A stretch of 64,000 nt of DNA, taken from the NCBI RefSeq assembly GCF_900141825.1, contig NZ_FQYQ01000007.1, positions 62,001 to 126,000 of the forward strand, written 5' to 3'. This document shows, in pieces, positions 49,084 to 58,596 of the stretch (the stretch's first letter is position 1; each line of letters opens with the position of its first letter). The position numbers were made by a program, and so were the translations under genes. The stretch comes from Pseudobutyrivibrio xylanivorans DSM 14809 (GTDB lineage: Bacteria; Bacillota; Clostridia; Lachnospirales; Lachnospiraceae). Under the pieces are notes generated by a model, which saw only the letters and a list, made by a program, of their open reading frames with translations, was not told the DNA's origin and ran no database searches.

Positions 49084-50616
49084 CTATTTATGTCTATTAT
49101 TTATCATTTTTATTCCGAACAGCGTTCCAATCATTATTATAATGCCCAGGAACAAACATGCAACCCAATTTCTAATAAATCCCGATGCGACATAAGAAAC
49201 AAGGGAAACGCCTGCTACTGTAAACGCATATGGAAGCTGAGTACTTACATGACTAATATGGTCGCAATCCGCACCAGCGGAAGCCATGATTGTTGTATCT
49301 GAAATAGGCGAGCAATGATCGCCGCAAACAGCTCCTGCCATACAAGCCGAGATGGAAATAATCATAAGCTCATTATTAACATCACCATTGAATACATTTA
49401 CAACGATAGGAATAAGAATACCAAATGTTCCCCATGATGTTCCTGTTGCAAATGCAAGGAAGATTCCAACAAGGAATACAATTGCTGGAATAAGGCTCAT
49501 AAGACCTCTGTTATCTGCAATGTTAGCAACAAGTCCGCCTACATATTCTGCTGCCCCAAGTGAATCAGTCATTGACTTAAGTGTCCATGCAAAAGTAAGA
49601 ACCAAAATAGCAGGAACCATACTCTTGAATCCTTCTGGAATAGCATTCATGCATTCGTTGAAGCTTAATACCTTTGTTGCAAGATAATTAATAATTGTAA
49701 GAATAAGCGCCACTACCGAACCATAAACAAGTCCAACAGATGCATCTGAGTTTGAGAACGCATCGATGAAGTTTGCGCCATCGAAAAAACCACCAGTATA
49801 AATCATTCCGATTACACAACATACGATAAGGGAAAGGATTGGGAATACAAGATGTGCGACTTTTCCTTTTTCCGAAACAGGTGGATGTGGCTGGTCCTCA
49901 GCACCTGTAAGTGATGCAGCATCCTTCTTTTTGCGCTCCTTCAACTGAGCTCTGTGATTAAGCTCAGCCAGATTCATTGAGCCGTAATCAAAATCCATAT
50001 AAGTAATGGTGAACATCATTACAAGTGTAAGCAGTGCATAGAAGTTATATGGAATTGCTCTGATAAAAAGTGTCAGTCCATTTGCACCATCTACGAAGCC
50101 TGTTACAGCTGCTGCCCATGAAGAAATAGGGGCAATGATACAAATTGGAGCTGCAGTTGCGTCGATTAAATACGCCAATTTTTCTCTCGAAATACCATGC
50201 TTATCAGTAACTGGTCTCATAACAGAACCAACCGTAAGGCAGTTGAAATAATCATCGATGAAGATGAGCATTCCAAGTACGATTGTAGCAACCTGTGCAC
50301 CAGCCTTAGTCTTAACATGGGTAACCGCCCACTTACCAAAAGCAGCAGAACCACCGGCTCTGTTCATAAGCATAACCATGCTTCCTAAAACTACAAGGAA
50401 GATAAGGATACCAACATTCCAACTGTCAGAAAGCTGTCCTATCATTCCATCAACAAAGATATGCTCCATTGCTGCTGTAAGATTAAAGCCTGCATATAAA
50501 AGACCACCGGCAAATATACCTACAAATAATGAAGAGTATACCTCCTTGGTAATTAGCGCTAATACGATAGCGATAAGTGGTGGCAGAAGCGACCAAATTG
50601 TGTTAGTGAATTCCAT
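49084..50616 (-). CDS. NhaC-family antiporter, likely lysine transporter (LysW-like)
   Basis: The 510-residue membrane protein has about 11-12 helices and NhaC motifs (FIDDYFNCLTVGSVMRPVTD, AICIIAPISSWAAAVTGF-like segment, FATGTSWGTFGILIPIVVNV, AGAVCGDHCSPISDTTIMAS). It overlaps dapA by 14 bases and is under the same lysine riboswitch. An NhaC-superfamily protein under lysine-element control was predicted to be a lysine transporter (LysW) in work by Rodionov and co-workers. That is the likely role here, but sodium/proton exchange is the alternative. Confidence 0.85.
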   Translation of the reverse strand: MEFTNTIWSLLPPLIAIVLALITKEVYSSLFVGIFAGGLLYAGFNLTAAMEHIFVDGMIGQLSDSWNVGILIFLVVLGSMVMLMNRAGGSAAFGKWAVTHVKTKAGAQVATIVLGMLIFIDDYFNCLTVGSVMRPVTDKHGISREKLAYLIDATAAPICIIAPISSWAAAVTGFVDGANGLTLFIRAIPYNFYALLTLVMMFTITYMDFDYGSMNLAELNHRAQLKERKKKDAASLTGAEDQPHPPVSEKGKVAHLVFPILSLIVCCVIGMIYTGGFFDGANFIDAFSNSDASVGLVYGSVVALILTIINYLATKVLSFNECMNAIPEGFKSMVPAILVLTFAWTLKSMTDSLGAAEYVGGLVANIADNRGLMSLIPAIVFLVGIFLAFATGTSWGTFGILIPIVVNVFNGDVNNELMIISISACMAGAVCGDHCSPISDTTIMASAGADCDHISHVSTQLPYAFTVAGVSLVSYVASGFIRNWVACLFLGIIIMIGTLFGIKMINNRHK

Positions 50617-51487
50617 ATTCTTTCATCTCTCTTTCTAAAACTATTGCATGAGCCTCTTCCATCTCTGTAAGTGGCTTTCTAAGAGGACCTACTTCAAATC
50701 CCATAATATTAAGAGCCTTCTTAACTGGAATTGGATTTACCTCTGAGAATAAGGCATCTATAAGTGGAAGTGCCTTAAGCTGCATTGCAGCTGCCTTCTT
50801 AAAATCTCCGTCAAGGCATGCTTGACATATATCATGTGTCTGCTGCGGTGCCACATTTGAAAGAACTGAAATAACTCCAAGTCCACCAAGTGACATGATT
50901 GGTACTATCTGGTCATCGTTGCCAGAATAAATATCAATGCATCCATCAGCTAACTGAGCAAGCTTTGCAATCTGACTGATGTTTCCACTTGCTTCCTTGA
51001 TCGCTACAATGTTATCCACATCCTTTGCAAGTTTTACAGCTGTCTCTGGGATAATATTGCAACCAGTACGAGAAGGTACATTGTAAAGGATGCAAGGAAT
51101 CTTAATGGCATCTGCTGTATCCTTGAAATGCTCATACAATCCACCCTGTGTGGCCTTATTGTAGTAAGGTGTAACAAGAAGAACTGCATCGGCGCCTGCC
51201 TTTTCTGCTTCCTGAGAAAGATAAACTGCAGTCTCAGTTGAGTTCGAACCAGTTCCTGCAATTACAGGGACACGCTTATTTACAGTCTGCACACAACGCT
51301 TAATTACATCTATGTGCTCCTCATGAGAAAGTGTTGATGCTTCGCCTGTTGTTCCACAGATTACAATTGCATCTGTGTTGTTTTTTATCTGAAACTCAAT
51401 TAAGTTATCAAGCTTCTCATAATTAACCGAACCGTCATTGTTAAAAGGTGTAGCAATTGCTACAGCTGCGCCAGTAAAAATACTCAT
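50603..51487 (-). CDS. dapA: 4-hydroxy-tetrahydrodipicolinate synthase
   Basis: Start at 51487 (MSIFTGAAVAIATPFNNDGS, 294 residues) with AGGAGG-like site upstream. Family motifs: CGTTGEASTLSHEEH, the catalytic Tyr in CILYNVPSRTG, and the Schiff-base Lys in VAIKEASGN. It condenses pyruvate with aspartate semialdehyde, the first step of lysine and diaminopimelate synthesis. A lysine riboswitch precedes it, which is the classic control for this gene, and the antiporter gene overlaps its 3' end. Confidence 0.96.
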   Translation of the reverse strand: MSIFTGAAVAIATPFNNDGSVNYEKLDNLIEFQIKNNTDAIVICGTTGEASTLSHEEHIDVIKRCVQTVNKRVPVIAGTGSNSTETAVYLSQEAEKAGADAVLLVTPYYNKATQGGLYEHFKDTADAIKIPCILYNVPSRTGCNIIPETAVKLAKDVDNIVAIKEASGNISQIAKLAQLADGCIDIYSGNDDQIVPIMSLGGLGVISVLSNVAPQQTHDICQACLDGDFKKAAAMQLKALPLIDALFSEVNPIPVKKALNIMGFEVGPLRKPLTEMEEAHAIVLEREMKEYGIH

Positions 51488-51540
51488 TTCTTTATCCTCC
51501 TGTAGTCCACCTGTTACGGTAACAGGCTCATCTAAATAAT

Positions 51541-51570
51541 AAAAAAAGCTGACCATAATAAATGGTCAGC
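51541..51570 (-). terminator. Riboswitch terminator before dapA
   Basis: GCTGACCAT (51548-51556) pairs with ATGGTCAGC (51562-51570) and is followed on the minus strand by seven T residues. It lies between the lysine aptamer and dapA, so it is the expression platform. Confidence 0.9.
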
Positions 51571-51590
51571 CTACAATCGCGTAATCGTAT

Positions 51591-51758
51591 GATAGCTCCC
51601 CACTTATTACTAAGTGACAGTCATACGAATATTCTTCGTATGCCCAAGACAAACACACACAGGAGCGTGTTCTCTTTCGGCGAAATCCCCTTTTATCTCA
51701 TATCACTTGGGCCTGTCCCATCAATGAGATTACTAATGTTTCTCGCAACCTCTATCTT
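51591..51758 (-). promoter_or_regulatory. Lysine riboswitch (L box) aptamer
   Basis: On the minus strand the region reads like the lysine aptamer: GATAGAGGTTGC at the 5' end (plus 51745-51756), then AGTAA, the segment GGGGATTTCGCCGAAAG (plus 51672-51688), a loop segment with CTTAGTAATAAGTGGGGAGC, and the closing GAGCTATC that pairs with the 5' end. Together with the terminator downstream and dapA as the target, this gives a confident call. High lysine should fold the aptamer and end transcription. Confidence 0.92.
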
Positions 51759-51774
51759 TTATTAAGTTGAAATT

Positions 51775-51803
51775 ATACTACATCAGCGTCTATTCTCTGT
51801 CAA
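51775..51803 (-). promoter_or_regulatory. Promoter of the lysine-riboswitch operon
   Basis: On the minus strand TTGACA (51798-51803) and TAGTAT (51775-51780) lie 17 bases apart, just ahead of the aptamer. An overlapping TATAAT is three bases further downstream (20-base spacing). Confidence 0.6.
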
Positions 51804-51837
51804 CAACAAATTGACAAATAATTCGAATCCACGATTA

Positions 51838-53325
51838 TTATATTTTTATACACTTATCTATTGTTTCCTTAAAAACTGAATCCGGCTCATCGCTTGATAT
51901 AACTGCATCTGCACTTAACTCTTCTGCCATGGCTGCAGCTTTTTGGGTGTTGACAACAGCAATCACTGGAATCTTAGCGAAACCTTCTCGCTTCTTCAAA
52001 TACTTAAGCACGAAAACGCCTGTGCCAGTTTCAACATCCACCTCCAGCATAATTATCTTTATGTCATCATGGTATCTGGATATGTCTCGAATTACATCAT
52101 CATCGTTAGCTGCATGAATAACTCCAAATCTGTCTCCCTCACCTTCTAACAGACTCTTAACGCCCTCATCCACCTTTGATGTCATCACAATCAGAATATC
52201 TCTTTCTACAGGCTCATTCGTATATACCCATGTAGTGCAGCAATTTTTGCCTTGAATCTTTGATTTGTATAGCGCATCATCTGCCATAGAAAAAATTTCT
52301 TCTCTTCCATATGCACCCTTGCAAATAACAGCTCCGATACTGGCAGTTACTCTATGGTCACTTCCAATATCTAAATCGTTAATATACATTTGAAGAGCCT
52401 TACATCTGTTGGCAAGAATATTTACATCAGCCATTCGAGGCATGAGAACTACAAACTCATCACCACCATATCTTCCCACTAAATCGTATGCTCTGAAGTT
52501 TTCAACCAACAGCTGTCCTACTTTTTCCAACAGCAAATCACCTGTATGATGTCCCAGGTTATCGTTAACCAGTTTGAAATCATCCAAATCTATAATTGCC
52601 ATTGCACAGCATTCCTCTGGAGATTTTTTATCAAAATAGTTATCAATTCTTTCAATCAAGGCATTTTTATTTAATATATGGGTCAGTTTGTCAAGTGAAC
52701 TAAGCTTTGTTACTTCCTGCATTGCAAGAGCTTCTTTTGCACGAACCTCCAGAATAATTCTGGCAAAAAGCAAGGATACGAAATACGCAGAGATTGCTAT
52801 ATAAATATCCTTTAGAAAGCCATCTTTATCTCTTTGGAAGAAAGACATGGTAAGCATAATAGACAATACCACCGCTTCCTCAAATGCATATTTATAAATC
52901 CTATCAATAAAAATCATAGGTAGTCCCATACAGGCTATCGGAAGCCAAAGTGACTGGCCTGTTGGCGAATCGAATACGTCGATTAGTCCCAAAACTACTC
53001 CCAAGAAGAAATAGAATGTACAGCATATTGCTGCTGTCTTGGCTGTACTGATTTCACCTTTATGCCTGAGAGTATAAAGATTTATATTAAAATATATTGC
53101 CATCAAAGGAATCATGCCGAAATGCTCAATGGAAAGCGTAAAATCCTCAAGCAAAAGTTTTCCAACAATAATCATAACTACATAAACCATAGAAATATAC
53201 ATACAGGCTTTCCTTAGCATGTGTAGATTATTATCATCAATTGAAGGTAAGCATTCAGCAAAATAACGCTTTATGGAATCTAACTCTTCTCTATTTATTT
53301 TTGAATATTTTCCAAAAAGTCCCAT
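51838..53325 (-). CDS. Diguanylate cyclase with membrane domain and degenerate C-terminal receiver
   Basis: Start at 53325 (MGLFGKYSKINREELDSIKR, 495 residues): AGGAG at 53336-53340 is spaced for this ATG and too near an upstream GTG. There are about six membrane helices (about 45-200), then a GGDEF domain with GRYGGDEFVVL and the inhibitory site RAYD five residues ahead, so it should make cyclic di-GMP with product inhibition. The last 120 residues (ERDILIVMTSK...) look like a receiver domain in which the usual Asp site is Glu (IIMLEVDVE). It is a paralogue of the gene at 55297-56784. Confidence 0.88.
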   Translation of the reverse strand: MGLFGKYSKINREELDSIKRYFAECLPSIDDNNLHMLRKACMYISMVYVVMIIVGKLLLEDFTLSIEHFGMIPLMAIYFNINLYTLRHKGEISTAKTAAICCTFYFFLGVVLGLIDVFDSPTGQSLWLPIACMGLPMIFIDRIYKYAFEEAVVLSIMLTMSFFQRDKDGFLKDIYIAISAYFVSLLFARIILEVRAKEALAMQEVTKLSSLDKLTHILNKNALIERIDNYFDKKSPEECCAMAIIDLDDFKLVNDNLGHHTGDLLLEKVGQLLVENFRAYDLVGRYGGDEFVVLMPRMADVNILANRCKALQMYINDLDIGSDHRVTASIGAVICKGAYGREEIFSMADDALYKSKIQGKNCCTTWVYTNEPVERDILIVMTSKVDEGVKSLLEGEGDRFGVIHAANDDDVIRDISRYHDDIKIIMLEVDVETGTGVFVLKYLKKREGFAKIPVIAVVNTQKAAAMAEELSADAVISSDEPDSVFKETIDKCIKI

Positions 53326-53442
53326 GACATACACACTCCTAATTTAATCTATCAAATTAGTTTTGTATTTTATTGCGCTTTATGTGAATAATCTATGAAT
53401 ATTTCAACAAAATCTCCTTTTGGACAGTTAATCAACATCAAA

Positions 53443-53471
53443 TTGATAAACAAACATTAGGATGGTAAAAT
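53443..53471 (+). promoter_or_regulatory. Promoter of the amidase gene
   Basis: TTGATA (53443-53448) and TAAAAT (53466-53471) lie 17 bases apart, about 38 bases ahead of the amidase start, in the divergent gap with the cyclase gene. Confidence 0.6.
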
Positions 53472-53508
53472 TGTTTTAAGATTTTTCTACAAGAAAGGAA
53501 AAAGAATT

Positions 53509-54312
53509 ATGAAAACTTCTATCAAACGAATAGTAACATGTGCCTTATGTTTTTCGTTAGCTCTTTCTCTTTTTGCAAGCTCCACTCTAAGTGTAGATGC
53601 AAAAGCAAAAAAGAAGACCACCAAGGCTTCCAAGAATGTCGTCGTTGTTTTGGATGCTGGCCACGATAACACTCATTTGGGCTGTCACTATGAGGGCTTT
53701 GAGGAAGGTATCGCAAATCTTTATATAGCCTACTACTGCAAGCAGGAGCTCGAGAAATATAATGGTGTCACAGTTTATATGACACGCTATGGTTTTGACT
53801 GTCCTTATGGCGCAAATCCTGATTCTTCAGCAGATTGTCTGACTGGAAGAGTCAATTATGCCAAATCCGTAAATGCGGATATCCTTATCAGTCTCCACAA
53901 TGACTATGATCCTGATTTGGATAAATCACAAAATGGTGCAAAAGTCATCATTCCTAATCCAAACTATAGACCTGACCTCTGTGTAAAGGGCTCTGATTTA
54001 GGTAAATCAATCCTTACTAATCTTACAACTACAGGCCTTACCATAAATGATTGGAAGCTTTGCCCTAATGGTACAGGTATTGTTACAAGAGACTCAGAAA
54101 ACGGAAAGTATCCTGACGGTTCTGCAAAAGATTACTACGCACTTATAAATAAATCGAAGTCAAGTGGTTTTCCATGCATCATTGTAGAGCATGCCTTCTG
54201 CACAAATAATTCTGATAGAATTAATCACCTTAGCACCACTGATCAATATCAGCAGCTCGGCATAGCTGATGCCACTGGAATTGCTCAGTACTACGGACTT
54301 TCATTAAAATAA
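53509..54312 (+). CDS. Secreted N-acetylmuramoyl-L-alanine amidase (Amidase_3)
   Basis: The 267-residue protein has a signal peptide (about 1-32) and then one Amidase_3 domain. The zinc ligands are the His of VVLDAGHD and the Glu in CHYEGFEEG, with a third His in ILISLHNDYD; the catalytic Glu is in IIVEHAFC. It cuts the amide between MurNAc and the peptide of peptidoglycan. There is no separate wall-binding domain. Good ribosome-binding site (AGAAAGGA). It is followed 27 bases on by a potassium channel gene. Confidence 0.9.
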   Translation: MKTSIKRIVTCALCFSLALSLFASSTLSVDAKAKKKTTKASKNVVVVLDAGHDNTHLGCHYEGFEEGIANLYIAYYCKQELEKYNGVTVYMTRYGFDCPYGANPDSSADCLTGRVNYAKSVNADILISLHNDYDPDLDKSQNGAKVIIPNPNYRPDLCVKGSDLGKSILTNLTTTGLTINDWKLCPNGTGIVTRDSENGKYPDGSAKDYYALINKSKSSGFPCIIVEHAFCTNNSDRINHLSTTDQYQQLGIADATGIAQYYGLSLK

Positions 54313-54339
54313 ATTTTTCGATTTTGGGAGAATAATAAG

Positions 54340-55311
54340 TTGAAAAAAATTAACAAAGAACAGATTTTTCATGTTATTCAAATTGGAAATAAGGGTGATA
54401 TTGCAAGTAGAACATTTGATATTTTCATCACTGTTACAATCCTTTTAAATGTTGCTGTGATGGTTCTTCAAACCTATGAAGAATTTACCCCAATTTTTCC
54501 AATTCTTAATGTTATTGCCTTTGTGACAATTCTTCTTTTCTGTGTGGAGTATGGTCTCCGCATATGGACTGCAGATTTATTGTATCCAGAGGTTTCACGT
54601 CGAAAGGCTATAATCAAATTCTTACTATCCTTTGACGGAATTATAGATTTATTTACCATTCTTCCATTTTTCTTTTTATCTGGATTTGTTGCTTTTAGAT
54701 TCCTTAGAGTAATTAGAATTTTCCATCTCTTTAGAATTAACGGACAGTATGATTCTTTCGCAGTTATCTTTTCAGTATTAAAAGAAAAGAGAAATCAGAT
54801 TACATCCTCTCTCGTAATTCTTATGATTCTTATGCTTGCAAGCTCAATTGGAATTTACTATGCAGAACATGAAGCACAGCCTAGAGTTTTTAGAAATGCA
54901 TTTTCAGGAATTTGGTGGTCAGTATCTACTCTTCTTACAGTAGGCTACGGAGACATTTATCCCATCACGACACCTGGAAGAATTATGGCAATCCTCACAG
55001 GTTTTTTGGGTGTCGGCGCAGTGGCCATCCCGACTGGTATCTTATCTGCTGGATTCGTTGAGCACTATGCAAAGATGAAGCTTATGAACAACTTTGCCAG
55101 GGATGAGCACATCGATTTGCTCACAATTCATGTTACTGAAGGACATTGCTGGAATGGTTTGAAGATTAAGGATATTGGTGTGCCAGATCACTATCTTCCA
55201 GCTATAGTAACCCGCGACGGCGATTCACTTATTCCTGTACAGGATTTGACATTAAAAATCGGCGACACAGTTGTTCTGGCCGCCGAAGCTTATTTCTCAC
55301 ATACCTACTAA
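54340..55311 (+). CDS. Voltage-gated-type potassium channel with TrkA-C-like C-terminus
   Basis: The gene starts with TTG at 54340 (MKKINKEQIFHVIQIGNKGD, 323 residues) with GGGAG upstream. Six helices of the voltage-gated channel type are predicted; the fourth (RFLRVIRIFHLFRINGQYD) has regularly spaced Arg residues as a voltage sensor, and the selectivity filter is TLLTVGYGDIYP. The last 75 residues look like a TrkA-C domain (LLTIHVTEGHCWNGLKIKDI). Its end overlaps the convergent cyclase gene by 15 bases. Confidence 0.9.
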   Translation: MKKINKEQIFHVIQIGNKGDIASRTFDIFITVTILLNVAVMVLQTYEEFTPIFPILNVIAFVTILLFCVEYGLRIWTADLLYPEVSRRKAIIKFLLSFDGIIDLFTILPFFFLSGFVAFRFLRVIRIFHLFRINGQYDSFAVIFSVLKEKRNQITSSLVILMILMLASSIGIYYAEHEAQPRVFRNAFSGIWWSVSTLLTVGYGDIYPITTPGRIMAILTGFLGVGAVAIPTGILSAGFVEHYAKMKLMNNFARDEHIDLLTIHVTEGHCWNGLKIKDIGVPDHYLPAIVTRDGDSLIPVQDLTLKIGDTVVLAAEAYFSHTY

Positions 55312-56784
55312 TGTATTGATTGCTTCACCAAACTCTTTATCTGATGAATTGTACATTAGTACTTTATCTACTCCCAATTCCTTCGCAAGTTTTTCTCCTT
55401 CAAGAGTTTTGACCACTGCGAGGATTGGGATCTTGTTGAAGCTTTCTCTTTGCTTCATATATTTCATTGTCAGTGTTCCAAATTCATTTTCTTCATTTAC
55501 TTCCAGTAACACCAATTTCAACTGCTTATTATACTGGCTAATTGTGCAAAGAGCATCATAATCACTGGCTGCAGAAAGAATTTCAAAAACATCACCTTTA
55601 TATTCTTTTAGTTTTCTGATGGCTTCAACTCTTCCATCATTGATACTAAGAATGATTGGTTTCTCATAACTGCGCTGTTCAACACTCCATATAGTGCAAT
55701 TATTTTTTCCATCAATTTTAGATTTATACAGAGCATCATCTGCCATCATAAATAGCTTATTACTATCTCGTATGCTATTACTTATAATAGCACCCACACT
55801 CATTGTAAATGGTTCGCTATTTCCTAAGTTTATATCACCCAGCAGTCTCTGCAGGGCTTTGCAACGAGATTGAAGTATGCTGACATCACTCATCTGAGGC
55901 ATCAAAACCACAAATTCATCACCGCCATACCTTCCTGTAATATCATATGCTCTGAAGCTTTCTATAAGAAGACTTCCTACGTTTTCCAAAAGGATGTCAC
56001 CTGTATTATGTCCCAAATTATCATTTACAGATTTGAAATCATCCAAATCCAAAATCATCATCGCACAATAATCGTCTTCTGGCTTTTGAAGAAAATACGC
56101 ATCAATCTTTGATAGCAATGCATCTTTATTAAAAATATGGGTAAGTTTATCCAGTGAACTCTCGCCCTTGAGTTCCTTCATCGCCAAAGCTTCTCTACTT
56201 CGCATTTCAAGAATAAGATGAGCCAGTACCATTGAAACAGAATAAGCGCCTAAAATCATGTACACATCACGTCTAAATAAAGCGAATTCTTTAAAATGAT
56301 AAGATAAAGCTGTAAAAGTGATAGATGCTGTCATTTCCTCCCAGCCATACTTATACATTCGGTCTATATACAGTACTGGAAATACAAGTATCAGCATCGG
56401 AACAAAATATGCCTGCTTATCTGAATAGACGTATGTATCAATAAGGATAAATACCATTGCAAGCCAAAAGTAAAATGAACAACAGATAATTCCTGTCGCT
56501 CTGGTACCTATTGGAGTGTGCTTTGAGGCGTATACATTGATACAATACTGGATTACCATCAAAGGCAGCATCAAAATATGCACCCATGTGACCCTAAAAT
56601 TCGGCACAAAAATCAGAGCAATAACTATCATTATCAAGTAGATGATAGAAATATACATGCAAGCACGACGAAGCATGTATAGATTTCCCTCATTAATGGC
56701 ATCCATACATACGCTAAAGTACTCTCGTATATCTTCATTTTTCTGTCTGCGTCTTGTGACAGCCCTAAACAGATTACTAGCCAT
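55297..56784 (-). CDS. Diguanylate cyclase, paralogue of the gene at 51838-53325
   Basis: Start at 56784 (MASNLFRAVTRRRQKNEDIR, 495 residues) gives exactly the paralogue's length. The layout is the same: N-terminal helix, about six membrane helices, GGDEF domain (GRYGGDEFVVL, inhibitory RAYD present), and a degenerate receiver in which the site residue is Glu again (LVLLEVNEENEFG). A cyclase of this pair should be active and product-inhibited. The two genes face away from, and enclose, the amidase-channel pair. Confidence 0.88.
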   Translation of the reverse strand: MASNLFRAVTRRRQKNEDIREYFSVCMDAINEGNLYMLRRACMYISIIYLIMIVIALIFVPNFRVTWVHILMLPLMVIQYCINVYASKHTPIGTRATGIICCSFYFWLAMVFILIDTYVYSDKQAYFVPMLILVFPVLYIDRMYKYGWEEMTASITFTALSYHFKEFALFRRDVYMILGAYSVSMVLAHLILEMRSREALAMKELKGESSLDKLTHIFNKDALLSKIDAYFLQKPEDDYCAMMILDLDDFKSVNDNLGHNTGDILLENVGSLLIESFRAYDITGRYGGDEFVVLMPQMSDVSILQSRCKALQRLLGDINLGNSEPFTMSVGAIISNSIRDSNKLFMMADDALYKSKIDGKNNCTIWSVEQRSYEKPIILSINDGRVEAIRKLKEYKGDVFEILSAASDYDALCTISQYNKQLKLVLLEVNEENEFGTLTMKYMKQRESFNKIPILAVVKTLEGEKLAKELGVDKVLMYNSSDKEFGEAINTLVGM

Positions 56785-56899
56785 CTTTCTTACCTTCACA
56801 CCACATTCTATGCACATAGTAACACTAACTTAAATCTAGCAGATTATTCGTTAGCAATGGTGTGTACAGTGTGAAATTTCTGTGAGATTTATATTGCAC

Positions 56900-58585
56900 C
56901 TAATTATGGGTCAATTTTGCAACCGTCTCGATTTGCGAACTATTGTCCAAACTTATCTTCATATCTTTTGAGATGATAGGAAGCTTGAATTCTATGGATT
57001 TAAGCCATTGACCGTTCTCTTGTTCTTCTTCATAAATCTCAACCTTTTCAATGAATTGTGTCAGGAACTCTCTGCGTTCCGCTTCATTCATCGGCTCATA
57101 CATTTTATCGAAAAAGATTAGCGCTTTGTAGATATTATCTCCACAAACCTTCTCAGCAAGTATCGACCGCTTCTTAGCTTTAGCCTCTACTAAGGCATTT
57201 TCTGTCTCTTCGATTTTATCATAAGTCTTACTGAGGCGATCCTCTAAATCTGCTTTTCTTCTCTTGTAATGCTTATCTTCATAATCCAAGTTGTCCAAAT
57301 CTGAAAGAATGGCATCCTTGTTCAAGTAACTTTGGCGTAGCGTCTTTTCCTGAGCAGTTATTTCCTGATCAAGTGCTGAAGTATCAACTTCCATATTGAT
57401 TTTCTCACGCATCATCCCGGCAAATTTCTTATTGCTCACAAGTTTCCTTAGCACCTCAATTACTGCTCCATCCAGTTTTGTTTCTGACACCTGCTTTCGA
57501 TAGTCGCATTTATGCCCTCTTGTCATATTGCGGTGCTTGCAGCCATAGTAAAAGTAATCACTGTACTTTGTGCCATCTTTTCTATGCTTAATGCTTTTAT
57601 TCCCATACATGCCTGCACCACAGACTGGGCATCTTAATATACCTGATAAAAGATGAATTTTTTCACCTTTAGGAGAATTTACTTTTTCATATTTTTTAGC
57701 CTGTGCCACGGCTTTGATTTGTGCCTGTTCCCATACTTCTTCTGATACTAAAGCCTCATGAAGGCCATCTACAAGCAGATAATCATCCTTATAAACCTGA
57801 CGATAATCATTTCTTGTTCCATGAACCTTTTCTGTTCTTCTCCTACCATAGGCAATTTTGCCGCAATATACAGGATTCTGAATAATACGTCGGATAAGTG
57901 AAGCATCAAAAAGTGGATTCTTTCCATTTTGTCTAGCTATTTTGTGTATTCCATGATTTTCCAAATATTTTGCGATTCCGTTTGATCCCATATCTGTATT
58001 AACGTACTGATCAAAGATTGTTCTGATAGCTACAGCTTCCTCTTCATTTATTTCAAGCTTTCCATCAACCAAGGCATATCCATAAGGAGCAAAGCCACCA
58101 TTCCACTTACCTTCTCTAGCCTTTTGCATACGACCTTCCATAGTCTGTACACGTATGTTTTCACGCTCAATCTCAGCAACTGCTGACAGTACAGAAATCA
58201 TAAGCCTTCCTGCTTCTTTTGATGAATCAATTCCATCCTCTACACAGATTAAATTCACGCCAAAGTCCTGCATAATCTGAAGTGAATTTAGAACATCAGC
58301 CGCATTTCTGCCAAATCTGGAAAGCTTAAATACAAGAACAAAAGAGACATCATCTTTTCCAGATTTGATATCTTCCATCATGTTGTTGAAGGCGACACGC
58401 CCTTCAATGGACTTACCGGACTTGCCTGCATCTTCATATTCTCCGGCGATTTCATAATCATTAAATTCGCAGAAAGCTTTCATTCTGGATTTCTGTGCAT
58501 CCAACGAATAGCCATCTATCTGCATAGATGTAGAAACACGGGTATATAAATATACTTTTGTTTTATCCTTACCCAATTTAATCAA
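56900..58585 (-). CDS. Large serine recombinase (site-specific integrase)
   Basis: The 561-residue protein has the resolvase catalytic domain at the start: YLYTRVSTSMQIDGYSLDAQ with the nucleophilic Ser, then SRFGRNAADVLNSLQIM and GRLMISVLSAVAEIERENI. The recombinase domain follows (about 170-270), then a zinc ribbon (RCPVCGAGMYGNK ... CKHRNMTRGHKCDYR) and a coiled coil (about 370-470). Such enzymes integrate and excise elements of the Tn4451/Tn5397 kind. It is at one end of the accessory region, next to the chromosomal cyclase gene, and so marks the element end. Confidence 0.93.
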   Translation of the reverse strand: MIKLGKDKTKVYLYTRVSTSMQIDGYSLDAQKSRMKAFCEFNDYEIAGEYEDAGKSGKSIEGRVAFNNMMEDIKSGKDDVSFVLVFKLSRFGRNAADVLNSLQIMQDFGVNLICVEDGIDSSKEAGRLMISVLSAVAEIERENIRVQTMEGRMQKAREGKWNGGFAPYGYALVDGKLEINEEEAVAIRTIFDQYVNTDMGSNGIAKYLENHGIHKIARQNGKNPLFDASLIRRIIQNPVYCGKIAYGRRRTEKVHGTRNDYRQVYKDDYLLVDGLHEALVSEEVWEQAQIKAVAQAKKYEKVNSPKGEKIHLLSGILRCPVCGAGMYGNKSIKHRKDGTKYSDYFYYGCKHRNMTRGHKCDYRKQVSETKLDGAVIEVLRKLVSNKKFAGMMREKINMEVDTSALDQEITAQEKTLRQSYLNKDAILSDLDNLDYEDKHYKRRKADLEDRLSKTYDKIEETENALVEAKAKKRSILAEKVCGDNIYKALIFFDKMYEPMNEAERREFLTQFIEKVEIYEEEQENGQWLKSIEFKLPIISKDMKISLDNSSQIETVAKLTHN

Positions 58586-58596
58586 TCCCTTCTATG

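Noticed and set aside
56785-56899. Possible attachment site of the mobile element between the cyclase and recombinase genes.
   Set aside because: No second copy of any longer word was seen to the right in the window; the other end may be outside.
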